Shown: positions 28,460 through 36,988 of the stretch, piece by piece
How the letters are laid out: each line of letters begins with the position of its first letter
Position numbering within the stretch: the stretch's first letter is position 1
Origin: Gammaproteobacteria bacterium
GTDB lineage: Bacteria; Pseudomonadota; Gammaproteobacteria; UBA9339
Assembly (NCBI GenBank): GCA_016936855.1
Contig: JAFGXA010000006.1
Location: 1-64,000 of the forward strand
Direction of reading: 5' to 3'
DNA: 64,000 bases
Notes under the pieces: generated by a model
Told to the model about the DNA's origin: nothing
The model's database searches: none
Seen by the model: only the letters and a program-made list of their open reading frames with translations
Position numbers and translations under genes: made by a program

Positions 28460-28760
28460 TGTCTAATCTCACTTAACTAAAAACGTCGATATTCTATGCT
28501 GATCACACCGAAACAACAAGTTCAAAAGCACCGTCATCACACGGGGCTGCTTAGCGAGCACAGGCGAGCTGGCAGGATCCGGGTGACCTAGTGGGCCTAA
28601 CGCTTTTGTCATTATCAAAATCAGGTGCAACACCATGGAGGTCCCGCATCAATTGCGGGAGGACGGTGCTGTTTACTTGCTGGGTGTAGGTTATGTTTGT
28701 GTTTTGCCTGGTTTAGTTCCATAATCCGCAACATTTTTAATAATAACTAAGATAAAAACA
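28460..28760. other. Divergent nrdR-typA spacer
   Basis: About 300 bases with no gene. The left-central part holds paired family A elements. The last ~90 bases before typA are AT-rich and should hold its promoter; I could not pick out a firm -35/-10 pair. Confidence 0.5.
28527..28670. repeat. Inverted pair of family A elements
   Basis: A reverse copy (from GCACCGTCATCACACGGG, 28527 on) and a forward copy (CCATGGAGGTCCCGCATC to GGGAGGACGGTGC, 28633-28669) are separated by about 40 bases. GCACCGTC at one end and GACGGTGC at the other bound the whole block, giving it a terminal inverted repeat. Confidence 0.75.
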
Positions 28761-30566
28761 ATGCAAGACAAATTACGGAACATCGCAATTATTGCCCACG
28801 TTGATCATGGTAAGACAACATTAGTTGATAAGCTTTTACGCCAATCTGATACCTTTGCTGAGCGAGTTGAGCTCTCTGAGCGAGTAATGGATTCCAACGA
28901 TTTGGAAAAAGAGCGTGGTATTACTATTTTAGCGAAAAATACTGCAATAAAATGGGGTGAATATCGTATTAATATTGTAGATACACCAGGACATGCCGAT
29001 TTCGGAGGGGAGGTTGAGCGTATTCTGTCTATGGTTGATGCTGTATTATTGTTGGTTGATGCAGTAGACGGGCCAATGCCACAAACTAGATTCGTAACAT
29101 CTAAAGCGTTTGCGCAAGGTTTAAAAACAATTTTGGTTGTTAACAAAGTTGATCGACCAGGAGCGCGTCCTGATTGGGTGGTGGACCAAGTCTTTGATCT
29201 CTTTGATAGTTTGGGTGCAAGCGATGATCAACTGGATTTTCCTATTATCTATACTTCAGCGCTAAATGGTTATGCTATTGCTGAACCAGAAGATACATCT
29301 AGAGACATGCAACTATTATTTCAAATGATTGTAGATCAAGTATCTCCACCTAAAGTTAATGTCGATGCACCACTGCAAATGCAAATTAGTTCACTTGATT
29401 ATTCTAGCTATGTTGGAGCTATCGGTATTGGTCGCATTAAAGATGGTGTTGCGAAAGCTAATATGCCAGTTGTGATAATTGATCGTGATGGTAATACTAG
29501 AAAAGCGCGAATTCTGCAGGTTTTCACCCATATGGGATTAGAACGCCAAGCGGTTGATGAAGCTTATGCTGGAGATATTGTTGCGATCACTGGTATAGAG
29601 AATCTTAAGATATCTGATACTTTGTGTGATCCAGAACATGTGCACCAGATGCCAGCTTTAAGCGTTGATGAACCAACGATTGTGATGACTTTTCAAGTTA
29701 ATAATTCACCATTTGCTGGACGAAGCGGCAAATATTTAACTAGTAGACAATTGCGTGAGCGATTGCAACGCGAGCTTATTCATAATGTAGCAATGCGCGT
29801 TGAAGATACTAGTGATCCAGATAAGTTTCGAGTATCAGGGAGGGGAGAGCTACACCTTTCAGTATTTTTGGAAACCATAAGACGCGAAGGGTATGAATTG
29901 GCAGTTTCGCGCCCAGAAGTAATTTACAAAGAGATCGATGGTGAGCGTTGTGAGCCTTATGAGTTATTGATCGTTGATGTCGAAAATGAACATCAAGGTA
30001 TAATTATGGAGCGCTTAGGCGAGCGTAATGCCAAATTACAAAATATGGAGCCAGATCACTCTGGACGTGTGCGTTTAACCTATATGATTGCAGCGCAAGG
30101 TTTGATTGGTTTTCACAGTGAATTTTTAACCCTAACCTCTGGTTCTGGCATTATTCATCACGTTTTTGATCATTTTGACAAAGCGCAAGATAATCCAGTA
30201 AAGCAGCGTAAAAATGGTGTATTAATTTCGAAGTGTGATGGTAAAGCGACAGCGTTTTCTTTGTGGAATTTACAAAAGCGTGGCAGGATGTTAATCGATC
30301 CGCAAACAGAAGTTTATGCTGGCATGGTTGTGGGAATTCATTCACGTGATAATGACCTAGTAGTAAATGTCATTAAAGGTAAACAATTGACTAATATTCG
30401 CGCTGCAGGATCTGATGAGAATATTATTTTAACGCCAGCGATTCATTTGACCTTAGAACAGGCATTGGATTTTATCGCTGATGATGAGCTTGTTGAAATC
30501 ACACCAAGCAGCATCAGAATTCGTAAAAAGCATTTATCCGAACTCGACCGTAAACGCAATTTCTGA
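28761..30566 (+). CDS. typA: Ribosome-binding GTPase TypA/BipA
   Basis: Translational GTPase involved in 50S subunit assembly, especially under cold or other stress. G1 AHVDHGKTTL, G2 RGITILAKN, G3 DTPGHADFGGEVER and G4 NKVDR are intact. EF-G-like domains follow (GRGELHLSVFLETIRREGYEL) and the BipA-specific C-terminal domain contains SGIIHHVFDHF and RKKHLSELDRKR. 601 residues, normal length. Confidence 0.97.
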   Translation: MQDKLRNIAIIAHVDHGKTTLVDKLLRQSDTFAERVELSERVMDSNDLEKERGITILAKNTAIKWGEYRINIVDTPGHADFGGEVERILSMVDAVLLLVDAVDGPMPQTRFVTSKAFAQGLKTILVVNKVDRPGARPDWVVDQVFDLFDSLGASDDQLDFPIIYTSALNGYAIAEPEDTSRDMQLLFQMIVDQVSPPKVNVDAPLQMQISSLDYSSYVGAIGIGRIKDGVAKANMPVVIIDRDGNTRKARILQVFTHMGLERQAVDEAYAGDIVAITGIENLKISDTLCDPEHVHQMPALSVDEPTIVMTFQVNNSPFAGRSGKYLTSRQLRERLQRELIHNVAMRVEDTSDPDKFRVSGRGELHLSVFLETIRREGYELAVSRPEVIYKEIDGERCEPYELLIVDVENEHQGIIMERLGERNAKLQNMEPDHSGRVRLTYMIAAQGLIGFHSEFLTLTSGSGIIHHVFDHFDKAQDNPVKQRKNGVLISKCDGKATAFSLWNLQKRGRMLIDPQTEVYAGMVVGIHSRDNDLVVNVIKGKQLTNIRAAGSDENIILTPAIHLTLEQALDFIADDELVEITPSSIRIRKKHLSELDRKRNF

Positions 30567-30575
30567 CAAACAAGG

Positions 30576-30648
30576 ACAAAGGGGTCAAGTCTTGACTTGC
30601 GACAACTTGCTCATGAAGTTGTCGCAAGTCAAGACTTGACCCCTTTGT
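30576..30648. repeat. Perfect 33-bp inverted repeat (REP-like)
   Basis: Arms 30576-30608 and 30616-30648 are exact reverse complements around a 7-base loop (GCTCATG). The outer part reads ACAAAGGGGTCAAGTCTTGA. GGGGTCAAGTCTTGAC-type palindromes are often seen beside REP-associated tyrosine transposase genes in proteobacteria. No such transposase is in this window. It lies 9 bases after the typA stop and may help end typA transcription. Confidence 0.9.
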
Positions 30649-30649
30649 T

Positions 30650-30689
30650 AAAAAAAGATCCGCGCTAGATTAACTGTCTCTAGCGCGGA
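30650..30689 (-). terminator. Rho-independent terminator for the minus-strand gene
   Basis: An 11-bp perfect stem (TCCGCGCTAGA / TCTAGCGCGGA, 30659-30669 with 30679-30689) and a 9-base loop are followed on the minus strand by TCTTTTTTT. It lies 43 bases beyond the stop of the 599-residue gene. Confidence 0.85.
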
Positions 30690-30731
30690 CCACCAAGGAG
30701 TCCTTTCTAATGTGATTTTACTATGAAGTTC

Positions 30732-32531
30732 TTACCACCATCCGAAACTTTTACTTGCTGGTTGTGGTGTGTCAGCAACAGCTTGACGACTAGCAAACAA
30801 CCCAAACAATCCGCCGCCAGCACTAGATTTTGTAGATGCTTTTGTGCCTCTGGTTCTTCTGCTGTTGCCTTGCAATCCGTTTTCATCGCTTCTTTGTGGT
30901 AAAGTTTTTCTTGCGTGTTCGAGTTTTACGGCCTTTTTCATGCTTTTAGATAATGCGGCATAAACTTCTTGTGGTGTTGTGTGTTGACTTTTTAAACTGC
31001 GGTAAGCACTGCGCACAACTCTTTCTGCCAATGCTTGGTTGCTGTGTTTTTCGCCAAGAGCAAAAACCATGGTATCTTGCAGCGTTGATGATATAACTTC
31101 ATCAATTGGCATATACTCTTTTGGCAAATATGATTCGAATATGCTTATTGCTTGTCTTAAAATGTTTGGAGTAGTTTTAAAAATATCTTCTAAACAGTAG
31201 AACAAGTTCTCTCTTGTTGCTGATTTATAAGGATTCCCGAATGTTTCTTTTTCAACAGATGCAGCGCCAATTAATATAGGAAGCACAACTTTAGGATCGG
31301 TGTTTTTAGTTATTATGTCTTCGTAACGCTCTTCCATCACGTGTTTCACTAGCGCAGGATCATATTGACTATCACTATTTAGTTGTCTTTCCATGACGGC
31401 TTGCATAACAGATAAAACAACTTGTTCTTCATTCGCAGAACTATCTTGCATTTTTTCACCATAAAGATTTTTCATCTCTTTAATAAAATCACTGTCTGCA
31501 TCAAACTCGGTTTCTAAATAGTTAAATAAGTTTGCTTCAGTTGCTTCTTCATAAGGGCTTTTGAATTCGATTATTTCTTCTACGATTGACTCTACAGGTA
31601 GTTCATCACTCGTTGTAGATGCTACTATAACAGGTTCTGCAGCCGCGCTATTTTTTGTTAAGGTAAGCTCTAATGTTGGGGCCCTAACTAGAGTTAATGC
31701 AGCGCTTGGGTCTTTAACTCGAGCAACATCGGAAGGTTCCAGCATTAATAGCTTACTGGTAACAGCTTGAGATGTTTCTAATATTTTAAGATTTGCAGTT
31801 TGTATAAGCTCTACTTGTTCTTTTAACATATCAAGTGGGATTTCTAAAAGACGTACGGCTTGTTCTAGTACAACTGACAATACTGTATTTGTACTGTTTT
31901 CAACCAGTTCTGTTTCTAATATATTTTGAGCATTTAAAAATTGTAGAATTTGCTTTAAATTTGTAATAGGTCCAAATTTATTGTGTGCTGCTATAGTTAA
32001 TCTATCTTCTTCAAATTTAACAGAGAATAGATTTGGTGTTTCCGCAAGACACTCCAAATCTTCTTGTTCAAAAAACATCAAAATCCTGCGTAATATTTGC
32101 AAGTTGGTTAATTGATTTTTTCTGCTTTTTTTAGATAATTCTAGTGAGAATTTTTTTGAAAATTCTTTAAAGATTATTTTTATTGAGCCTTCTTCGGTAC
32201 GTTCTACTATTACTTTGTTTTTTGAAAACAATTTCTTTAAGTTTTTATCTGCAATACCAGACGCTGTTGCGTATACTTTTAATGCATTTTGTGCAACAAG
32301 CAAATCGTAACTTGTTAAGAGATTATCTGTATTTTCTTTTCCAAAAATATCATCTATGGAAAGTCTGCCAGTTGTTTTGCTTGTATCAATAATTACAGAT
32401 TGAATATCTGTGGATAAGATTATTTCATCAGTACGGCTGTTATGTTGCAACTTGATATATTCAGGGTTGCCCGTTATCATCTTGCCAAACATAGCAGCTT
32501 CTGTTAATAAATTTGCTTTTTCTGTACTCAT
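30732..32531 (-). CDS. Unknown protein with two tandem ~100-residue repeats
   Basis: 599 residues, no recognised family, no signal peptide or membrane helix. Residues about 322-427 and 428-530 are tandem repeats: FKSPYEEATEANLFNYLE pairs with FGNPYKSATRENLFYCLE, and later EEQVVLSVMQAVM with DEVISSTLQDTMV. The N-terminal 250 residues are mixed alpha/beta. The tail (about 550-599) is basic and Ser/Gly-rich, ending in aromatic residues (KSFGWW). AAGGAGAA precedes the ATG. It follows the 296-residue gene by 42 bases on the same strand, so they are probably one operon. A secreted effector role is plausible but unproven. Confidence 0.75.
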   Translation of the reverse strand: MSTEKANLLTEAAMFGKMITGNPEYIKLQHNSRTDEIILSTDIQSVIIDTSKTTGRLSIDDIFGKENTDNLLTSYDLLVAQNALKVYATASGIADKNLKKLFSKNKVIVERTEEGSIKIIFKEFSKKFSLELSKKSRKNQLTNLQILRRILMFFEQEDLECLAETPNLFSVKFEEDRLTIAAHNKFGPITNLKQILQFLNAQNILETELVENSTNTVLSVVLEQAVRLLEIPLDMLKEQVELIQTANLKILETSQAVTSKLLMLEPSDVARVKDPSAALTLVRAPTLELTLTKNSAAAEPVIVASTTSDELPVESIVEEIIEFKSPYEEATEANLFNYLETEFDADSDFIKEMKNLYGEKMQDSSANEEQVVLSVMQAVMERQLNSDSQYDPALVKHVMEERYEDIITKNTDPKVVLPILIGAASVEKETFGNPYKSATRENLFYCLEDIFKTTPNILRQAISIFESYLPKEYMPIDEVISSTLQDTMVFALGEKHSNQALAERVVRSAYRSLKSQHTTPQEVYAALSKSMKKAVKLEHARKTLPQRSDENGLQGNSRRTRGTKASTKSSAGGGLFGLFASRQAVADTPQPASKSFGWW

Positions 32532-32573
32532 TTTAATTCTCCTTGGTGTGTGAATATAATATTTATATAAGTT

Positions 32574-33464
32574 TTATACGTTACCAGTTAATAGACTATT
32601 AACATCTACTTCTACAAAATCATCATTGCCTTTACCATAATCATCGGTCGGCTTTCGATCGGTACTGTTCAACAAAGAGTCAATATCAACATCTTCAAAA
32701 CCATCAAGTGTTTCTTCTCTTGGTTTTGTATGGGCGGGTGTTGGTGTGTATAAATGACCTGTATGTGCTGGTTCTTGATCAGCCTTTTCTAGCTGAGTTC
32801 TAACTATGCCAATGAAAGAGTGTAAGGCGGTAAGTGCATCATTAGTACATTTCTCTATATTCTCACTAGAAATAGTATCTTTTTTTGTTAGTTGTAACAG
32901 AGATTCAATTGCCTTTTTTCTATATGGCCATGGGTCAGATGTTTCCGTGGGTTGGGTGGCCGCAGATGTTGATGTGATTTTTATATATTTTTTTAGGGCT
33001 GTTGTTAATTCTGTGACTTTTGATTCTATTTCGTCGATATTTAATGTTGGTTGAACAAGCATCATGCCAACTTCCACTATTTCACGATAAATATTTTGAA
33101 ATTGCGTTGGGATGGTTTCAGCTCTCCTCATTCTTTTTTCAAATTTTGCTTTTGCTTTTTTGATGAATTGCTTTGGGGCTGAAATATCTTCAGTTGCAAG
33201 TCTTGTGTTTATGTTTAAATAGCTTTCTTCGCCTTTTTTGGAGTCCCCTAACAACTGATCAATATCTACTGTGATAAAGCCTTCGGATTTTGAATAGTCT
33301 TTCTGCGGGGCAATGAATAGCAGCCACTGAAAAGAAAATAAGTATGCTAAAGCACTAAAGAAACCTTTTACTTCTATGCCGGCACGAAATATGTCATCAT
33401 GATTGCTTTCTGGTATAAAGGTGGTGCGGCGACCACCTATCGCATGTTCTGATGTATAAGCCAT
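32574..33464 (-). CDS. Unknown protein with three VD[IV][DN]xLL motifs
   Basis: 296 residues, not recognised. A hydrophobic stretch at 33-52 (FFSALAYLFSFQWLLFIA) could be a membrane anchor. Three copies of one short motif are visible: FITVDIDQLL (63-72), FEDVDIDSLL (256-265) and FVEVDVNSLL (283-292), two of them near the C-terminus in acidic, disordered sequence. The centre (about 90-240) is helical. AGAGGAGAAA precedes the ATG. Each motif fits the eukaryotic acidic dileucine pattern [DE]xxxL[LI]; that reading is speculative. Confidence 0.75.
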   Translation of the reverse strand: MAYTSEHAIGGRRTTFIPESNHDDIFRAGIEVKGFFSALAYLFSFQWLLFIAPQKDYSKSEGFITVDIDQLLGDSKKGEESYLNINTRLATEDISAPKQFIKKAKAKFEKRMRRAETIPTQFQNIYREIVEVGMMLVQPTLNIDEIESKVTELTTALKKYIKITSTSAATQPTETSDPWPYRKKAIESLLQLTKKDTISSENIEKCTNDALTALHSFIGIVRTQLEKADQEPAHTGHLYTPTPAHTKPREETLDGFEDVDIDSLLNSTDRKPTDDYGKGNDDFVEVDVNSLLTGNV

Positions 33465-33622
33465 TTTATTTCTCCTCTGGTTTCTAACAATTGCTATTTT
33501 ATGTTTGTTGGGATTTTTAAATAGACGCGATTTTTTGTGGGAGAATTTGCTGGTAAAAATACGTTTTTTTACAAATAAGGGGTTTTACCCATTGTGATTA
33601 ATGGTTTTTAGCGTAGAATCGC

Positions 33623-33653
33623 ATTTTTGCCGTGGAAATCCCATGGCAAAAAT
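33623..33653. promoter_or_regulatory. Imperfect palindrome in divergent spacer
   Basis: ATTTTTGCCGTGG and CCATGGCAAAAAT are inverted copies (12 of 13 positions) around 5 bases. It lies between the divergent genes at 33464 and 33702 and could be an operator or a weak two-way hairpin. Confidence 0.4.
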
Positions 33654-33701
33654 AGGATATCATTGTTTTGCATGAGCATAAAATATCGATAATTATGAGA
33701 C

Positions 33702-35441
33702 TTGATCTTGAGTATATCCAGAAAGCTTGGTAAAAGAACTGATAATAAACTATCAGGCGACCTTACGTGGCAATATAGAGCTTTATTTCCATATGGTGGA
33801 ACTATTGAGCAGGAAGTCGAGCCCTCCGAGATGCCTGTTGAGACCTCTGAGTTGCCAACAGGTCTTGCTTCCCGTGATGGTTTTTATGGGGACACATCTG
33901 CAACTCGTTTAGTCGCACCAGGGACACCGAAACAATCCAGAGCTGAATCTGATAAACCACCATTGTCAACATGTAGAACGCCACTGGCAACCGGGATTGT
34001 TGGGCGTGGTCGAAGAGCAGATGTTCCAAAAACAGTCCTTAGGTCATTTGAAAAAAATAGTAGAAGATTGTTGTCTGACCCAGAAATTGCAGCTATTGAT
34101 GCGGGCGATGTCATATTTATTGTCCATACTCATGCTTATGACTCAATTGCTAATTTGATTAAATATACTTTGACCTCTTCTGATGAGGCGTTATCTCCTG
34201 AATTTAGTGGTATTAATATTGCTCCAGAAAATGTATTTATGCTGGGTAAATATTATTCGCAAGATCCGAGGGCAATTGAATATATGCGCAAAACTTTGGG
34301 TGTTAATTATTTTGATGCAACAGCCCCTCAAGCATTAGGAAACTACGCAGAAACAGCAGAGCGTGATGTATGCAGTATGTTGGATGAGATTAGTGCACTT
34401 ATTGGCGATAAGAAAAAGCGAGTTATTGTTCTAGATGATGGTGGTAAATTGATAAAGGCTGTTATTAATGGGAATTATTTTGCTGATCAAGATCTTTTTT
34501 TAATCGAGCAAACAATGGCTGGACATAGAATTTTGTTGGAGCTTTTGAATGAAGAAAAGATTAAGTGTCCATATATGTCTATCGCTAATAGCTTGTTAAA
34601 AACAATTTGTGAATCACCTCTTATTGCAAATGCAATTGCTGAAAGAGCGCAGGGGTATTTAGGCGAAATCATGGATAGAATTGTTGCAGAAAAAATGTCA
34701 GAAGTTGATTTTTCAAAACTTGCAGAGTCGAGAAAAAAAACAGCAATCAAAGTCGGAGTTATTGGCAAGGGAAATATTGGTGATGCTGTTTATAAAAAAC
34801 TAGTGGCAGATGGTTATACCAATATAGAAAGTTTTGATGTTAAAGATTATCCAGATAATCCAGAAGAAGCGTTGAGAGCAAAACAGCGCATGTGTGCAGA
34901 GTGTGATGTGATTTTTGAATGTGTTGGCAAGGATGTAACCGCAGACTTGAATATCGATGAAGTAAATTCCGCAAGGAAAACGCCGCTAACACTGCTGAGC
35001 TGTGGTTCAGGGGATGCTGGTTTTAATAGTTTTTTGCAGCAAATTCAAGCTAAAGATCCTGAGCGTCAATATGATGCCTTGGATGATCTGTTCTACGATA
35101 AAATTCATATTGCTTGTGGGGGTACCCCAATTACTTTTGGGTCAACGCCTGCCGTTGATAGAAATAGTATTGATGTAACGATTGCAGCACTGCTTTATGC
35201 GGTGAAATTGGCGTTTTATTTTGATTTTTCTAAGAGCGATGGTTGTGAAGAAATTCCATTGAATCCTGACGCGCAAATAATGATAGCAAATATTTGTAAA
35301 GAATATGGCGTCAGAGAAGATGATGTTGAGCGTTTAACTGAAGAACTTTCTGCAAACTATCCTGAATGGCGTTCTTCTATGCAGTTCGATTTTGGTAAGA
35401 TTGACGATGGGGTTAATTTTATAAGTCAAATGGGATTTTAA
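33702..35441 (+). CDS. S-adenosylhomocysteine hydrolase-like NAD-fold protein
   Basis: Residues 1 to about 130 are Pro/Ser/Thr-rich and probably disordered. From about 145 the protein resembles the adenosylhomocysteinase fold: VIVLDDGGKLIKAV (compare LDDGGDLTN in SAHH), EQTMAGHRILLEL (compare EETTTGVHRL), then a Rossmann nucleotide loop KVGVIGKGNIGDAVYKKL at about 346-363. The N-terminal substrate-binding part of SAHH is not recognisable, so it need not hydrolyse SAH. The start is uncertain: TTG at 33702 has no clear ribosome binding site and the first in-frame ATG is at about codon 43. It is 14 bases upstream of the next gene, which is probably co-translated. Confidence 0.65.
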   Translation: MILSISRKLGKRTDNKLSGDLTWQYRALFPYGGTIEQEVEPSEMPVETSELPTGLASRDGFYGDTSATRLVAPGTPKQSRAESDKPPLSTCRTPLATGIVGRGRRADVPKTVLRSFEKNSRRLLSDPEIAAIDAGDVIFIVHTHAYDSIANLIKYTLTSSDEALSPEFSGINIAPENVFMLGKYYSQDPRAIEYMRKTLGVNYFDATAPQALGNYAETAERDVCSMLDEISALIGDKKKRVIVLDDGGKLIKAVINGNYFADQDLFLIEQTMAGHRILLELLNEEKIKCPYMSIANSLLKTICESPLIANAIAERAQGYLGEIMDRIVAEKMSEVDFSKLAESRKKTAIKVGVIGKGNIGDAVYKKLVADGYTNIESFDVKDYPDNPEEALRAKQRMCAECDVIFECVGKDVTADLNIDEVNSARKTPLTLLSCGSGDAGFNSFLQQIQAKDPERQYDALDDLFYDKIHIACGGTPITFGSTPAVDRNSIDVTIAALLYAVKLAFYFDFSKSDGCEEIPLNPDAQIMIANICKEYGVREDDVERLTEELSANYPEWRSSMQFDFGKIDDGVNFISQMGF

Positions 35442-35455
35442 CTAGGGGGTGAGTT

Positions 35456-36787
35456 GTGATTAATATAGCAAGCACTAAAGGGTTTCGCTTTTTACAAGAA
35501 TGTCTATGGCAAGATGTGCGCGATGATTTGCATAAAGTCAATCCTGAGCTTGCAAAGATTATTGATAAAATCTCGCCAGATAGCTCCCTGCCGCTTATTA
35601 AGGTGAAATATAACTATGGGGATTTGCTGTTTAAAGATGGTGATTTTTGTCTGTTAGATGATATTAAACAGGCTAATTGTTCGGAGTCAGAGTGTAATAA
35701 AATTTTGAATTATTTTGGTTATGCTGAACTGCCATTTACCTTGATTTTAAATAAAGCGAGCGAAGTCTTTTTTGAAACTGATGATCGCGTGATTCCAGTT
35801 GTGGTGTTGCCAGCGGGCTCCCCAATTGGTTTGTTTGAATTGCTTAATACTTTTGCCGGGCGTAAGAGTTATCCTTATTGGAGCGCATCGGCCGGATCTC
35901 GTTCAACATTCATGCTGCCAAAGATTAATAACGAAATTAACCATAAACGCCTCATTAGAAAGTTTAAAATTAATGAACCAAAGCCCAGTGATTTAGCAAG
36001 TCAGTGGTCGGTGTTTCGCGAAATTGCACGTAGCAAAAATTGCAATAGCGACTGGAACATGGATGTGCTGTTTTTTACTAAACCGTGGATTGAAAAATTG
36101 CAGGATCAAAGCGATGATTGGTTGCGCCTGCGTTCTTATTTGTTTGAAAAGGCTTGGAGTTTTTCTGATTTACAATTAAACCAAACATTTGCCACTATTT
36201 GGCAGCGTTTTTCTTTATTAATAAATAAGCATCGTTTTAAACCGAGAGTTTACATTACTGATACTTTGCGTCACCTATTTTTTTTGGCTTATGGTGCAAT
36301 TCCAGCTTTTACGCCCGTGACATCAGATGAATTATTGCCAACAGCTAGCCTCAAACAAGCTTATGTTGATGTTTATCAGCTGAAAGATTATGCGCCAACT
36401 ATTTTTTCAGCAATAAATATTTCTCCAAGTAATCCTGTTGTATATTATTCCTTGGGTTATCCAACTTTAATCGATGGTAATCCTGATGTTGTTAAATCAA
36501 GAAATTCGATTGCTGATTTAAGAGAAATTAAATTACTGATGGAGCGTATGTTGAGATATTGTGCTGAAGATAAGATTAGTTTGCAGCGCTTTAAGGAAAT
36601 TATTTCAAACTTTAAGTTTGATTATTGGCATGGATCTTTGGATGAATATGACGAAATTAATAATGCAGAGTTATTGCCGCATGAAGACTCTCGTTTTATT
36701 GAGCGCGTAAACTATCCAAATAACCGTGAGTTTTGCAGCTCAGGTGCGTTTTTGAATAGTTGTATTAGAATTAGTCGAAAATTTTAA
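35456..36787 (+). CDS. Unknown protein paired with the SAHH-like gene
   Basis: 443 residues, not recognised; soluble, Trp/Tyr/Phe-rich mixed fold with no signal peptide or membrane helix. A GTG start at 35456 is set by a very strong ribosome binding site (AGGGGGTGA) a few bases upstream. Features that might help identify it: LPAGSPIGLFELLNTF near 120 and VYYSLGYPTLIDGNP near 335. The tight spacing to the SAHH-like gene suggests a shared function. Confidence 0.75.
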   Translation: MINIASTKGFRFLQECLWQDVRDDLHKVNPELAKIIDKISPDSSLPLIKVKYNYGDLLFKDGDFCLLDDIKQANCSESECNKILNYFGYAELPFTLILNKASEVFFETDDRVIPVVVLPAGSPIGLFELLNTFAGRKSYPYWSASAGSRSTFMLPKINNEINHKRLIRKFKINEPKPSDLASQWSVFREIARSKNCNSDWNMDVLFFTKPWIEKLQDQSDDWLRLRSYLFEKAWSFSDLQLNQTFATIWQRFSLLINKHRFKPRVYITDTLRHLFFLAYGAIPAFTPVTSDELLPTASLKQAYVDVYQLKDYAPTIFSAINISPSNPVVYYSLGYPTLIDGNPDVVKSRNSIADLREIKLLMERMLRYCAEDKISLQRFKEIISNFKFDYWHGSLDEYDEINNAELLPHEDSRFIERVNYPNNREFCSSGAFLNSCIRISRKF

Positions 36788-36828
36788 AATTGCATCGTTA
36801 TTACGATGCTATAATTCAGCACCCCATC

Positions 36829-36974
36829 AAAAACAGCACCGCTATAATCCGCACTGAGCTAATTACTTAGCTTGATCCAGCATATAGCTAATCTATTACC
36901 AAAGTCATCACCTAGCTTGATCTAGCATGTAGCTAAGTGATTAGCTCAGTGCGGATTATAGCGGTGCTGTTTTT
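36829..36974. repeat. Nested 44-bp inverted repeat, possible two-way terminator or MITE
   Basis: Arms 36829-36872 and 36931-36974 match as reverse complements at 43 of 44 positions. Inside are two 23-base direct copies (36868-36890 and 36913-36935, two differences), each itself partly palindromic (TAGCT...AGCTA). T-runs flank the outer stem on both strands, so it could end both the + strand unknown gene and the convergent radA. The size and nesting also suggest a miniature mobile element. Confidence 0.85.
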
Positions 36975-36988
36975 TGATTTATGCGAAT

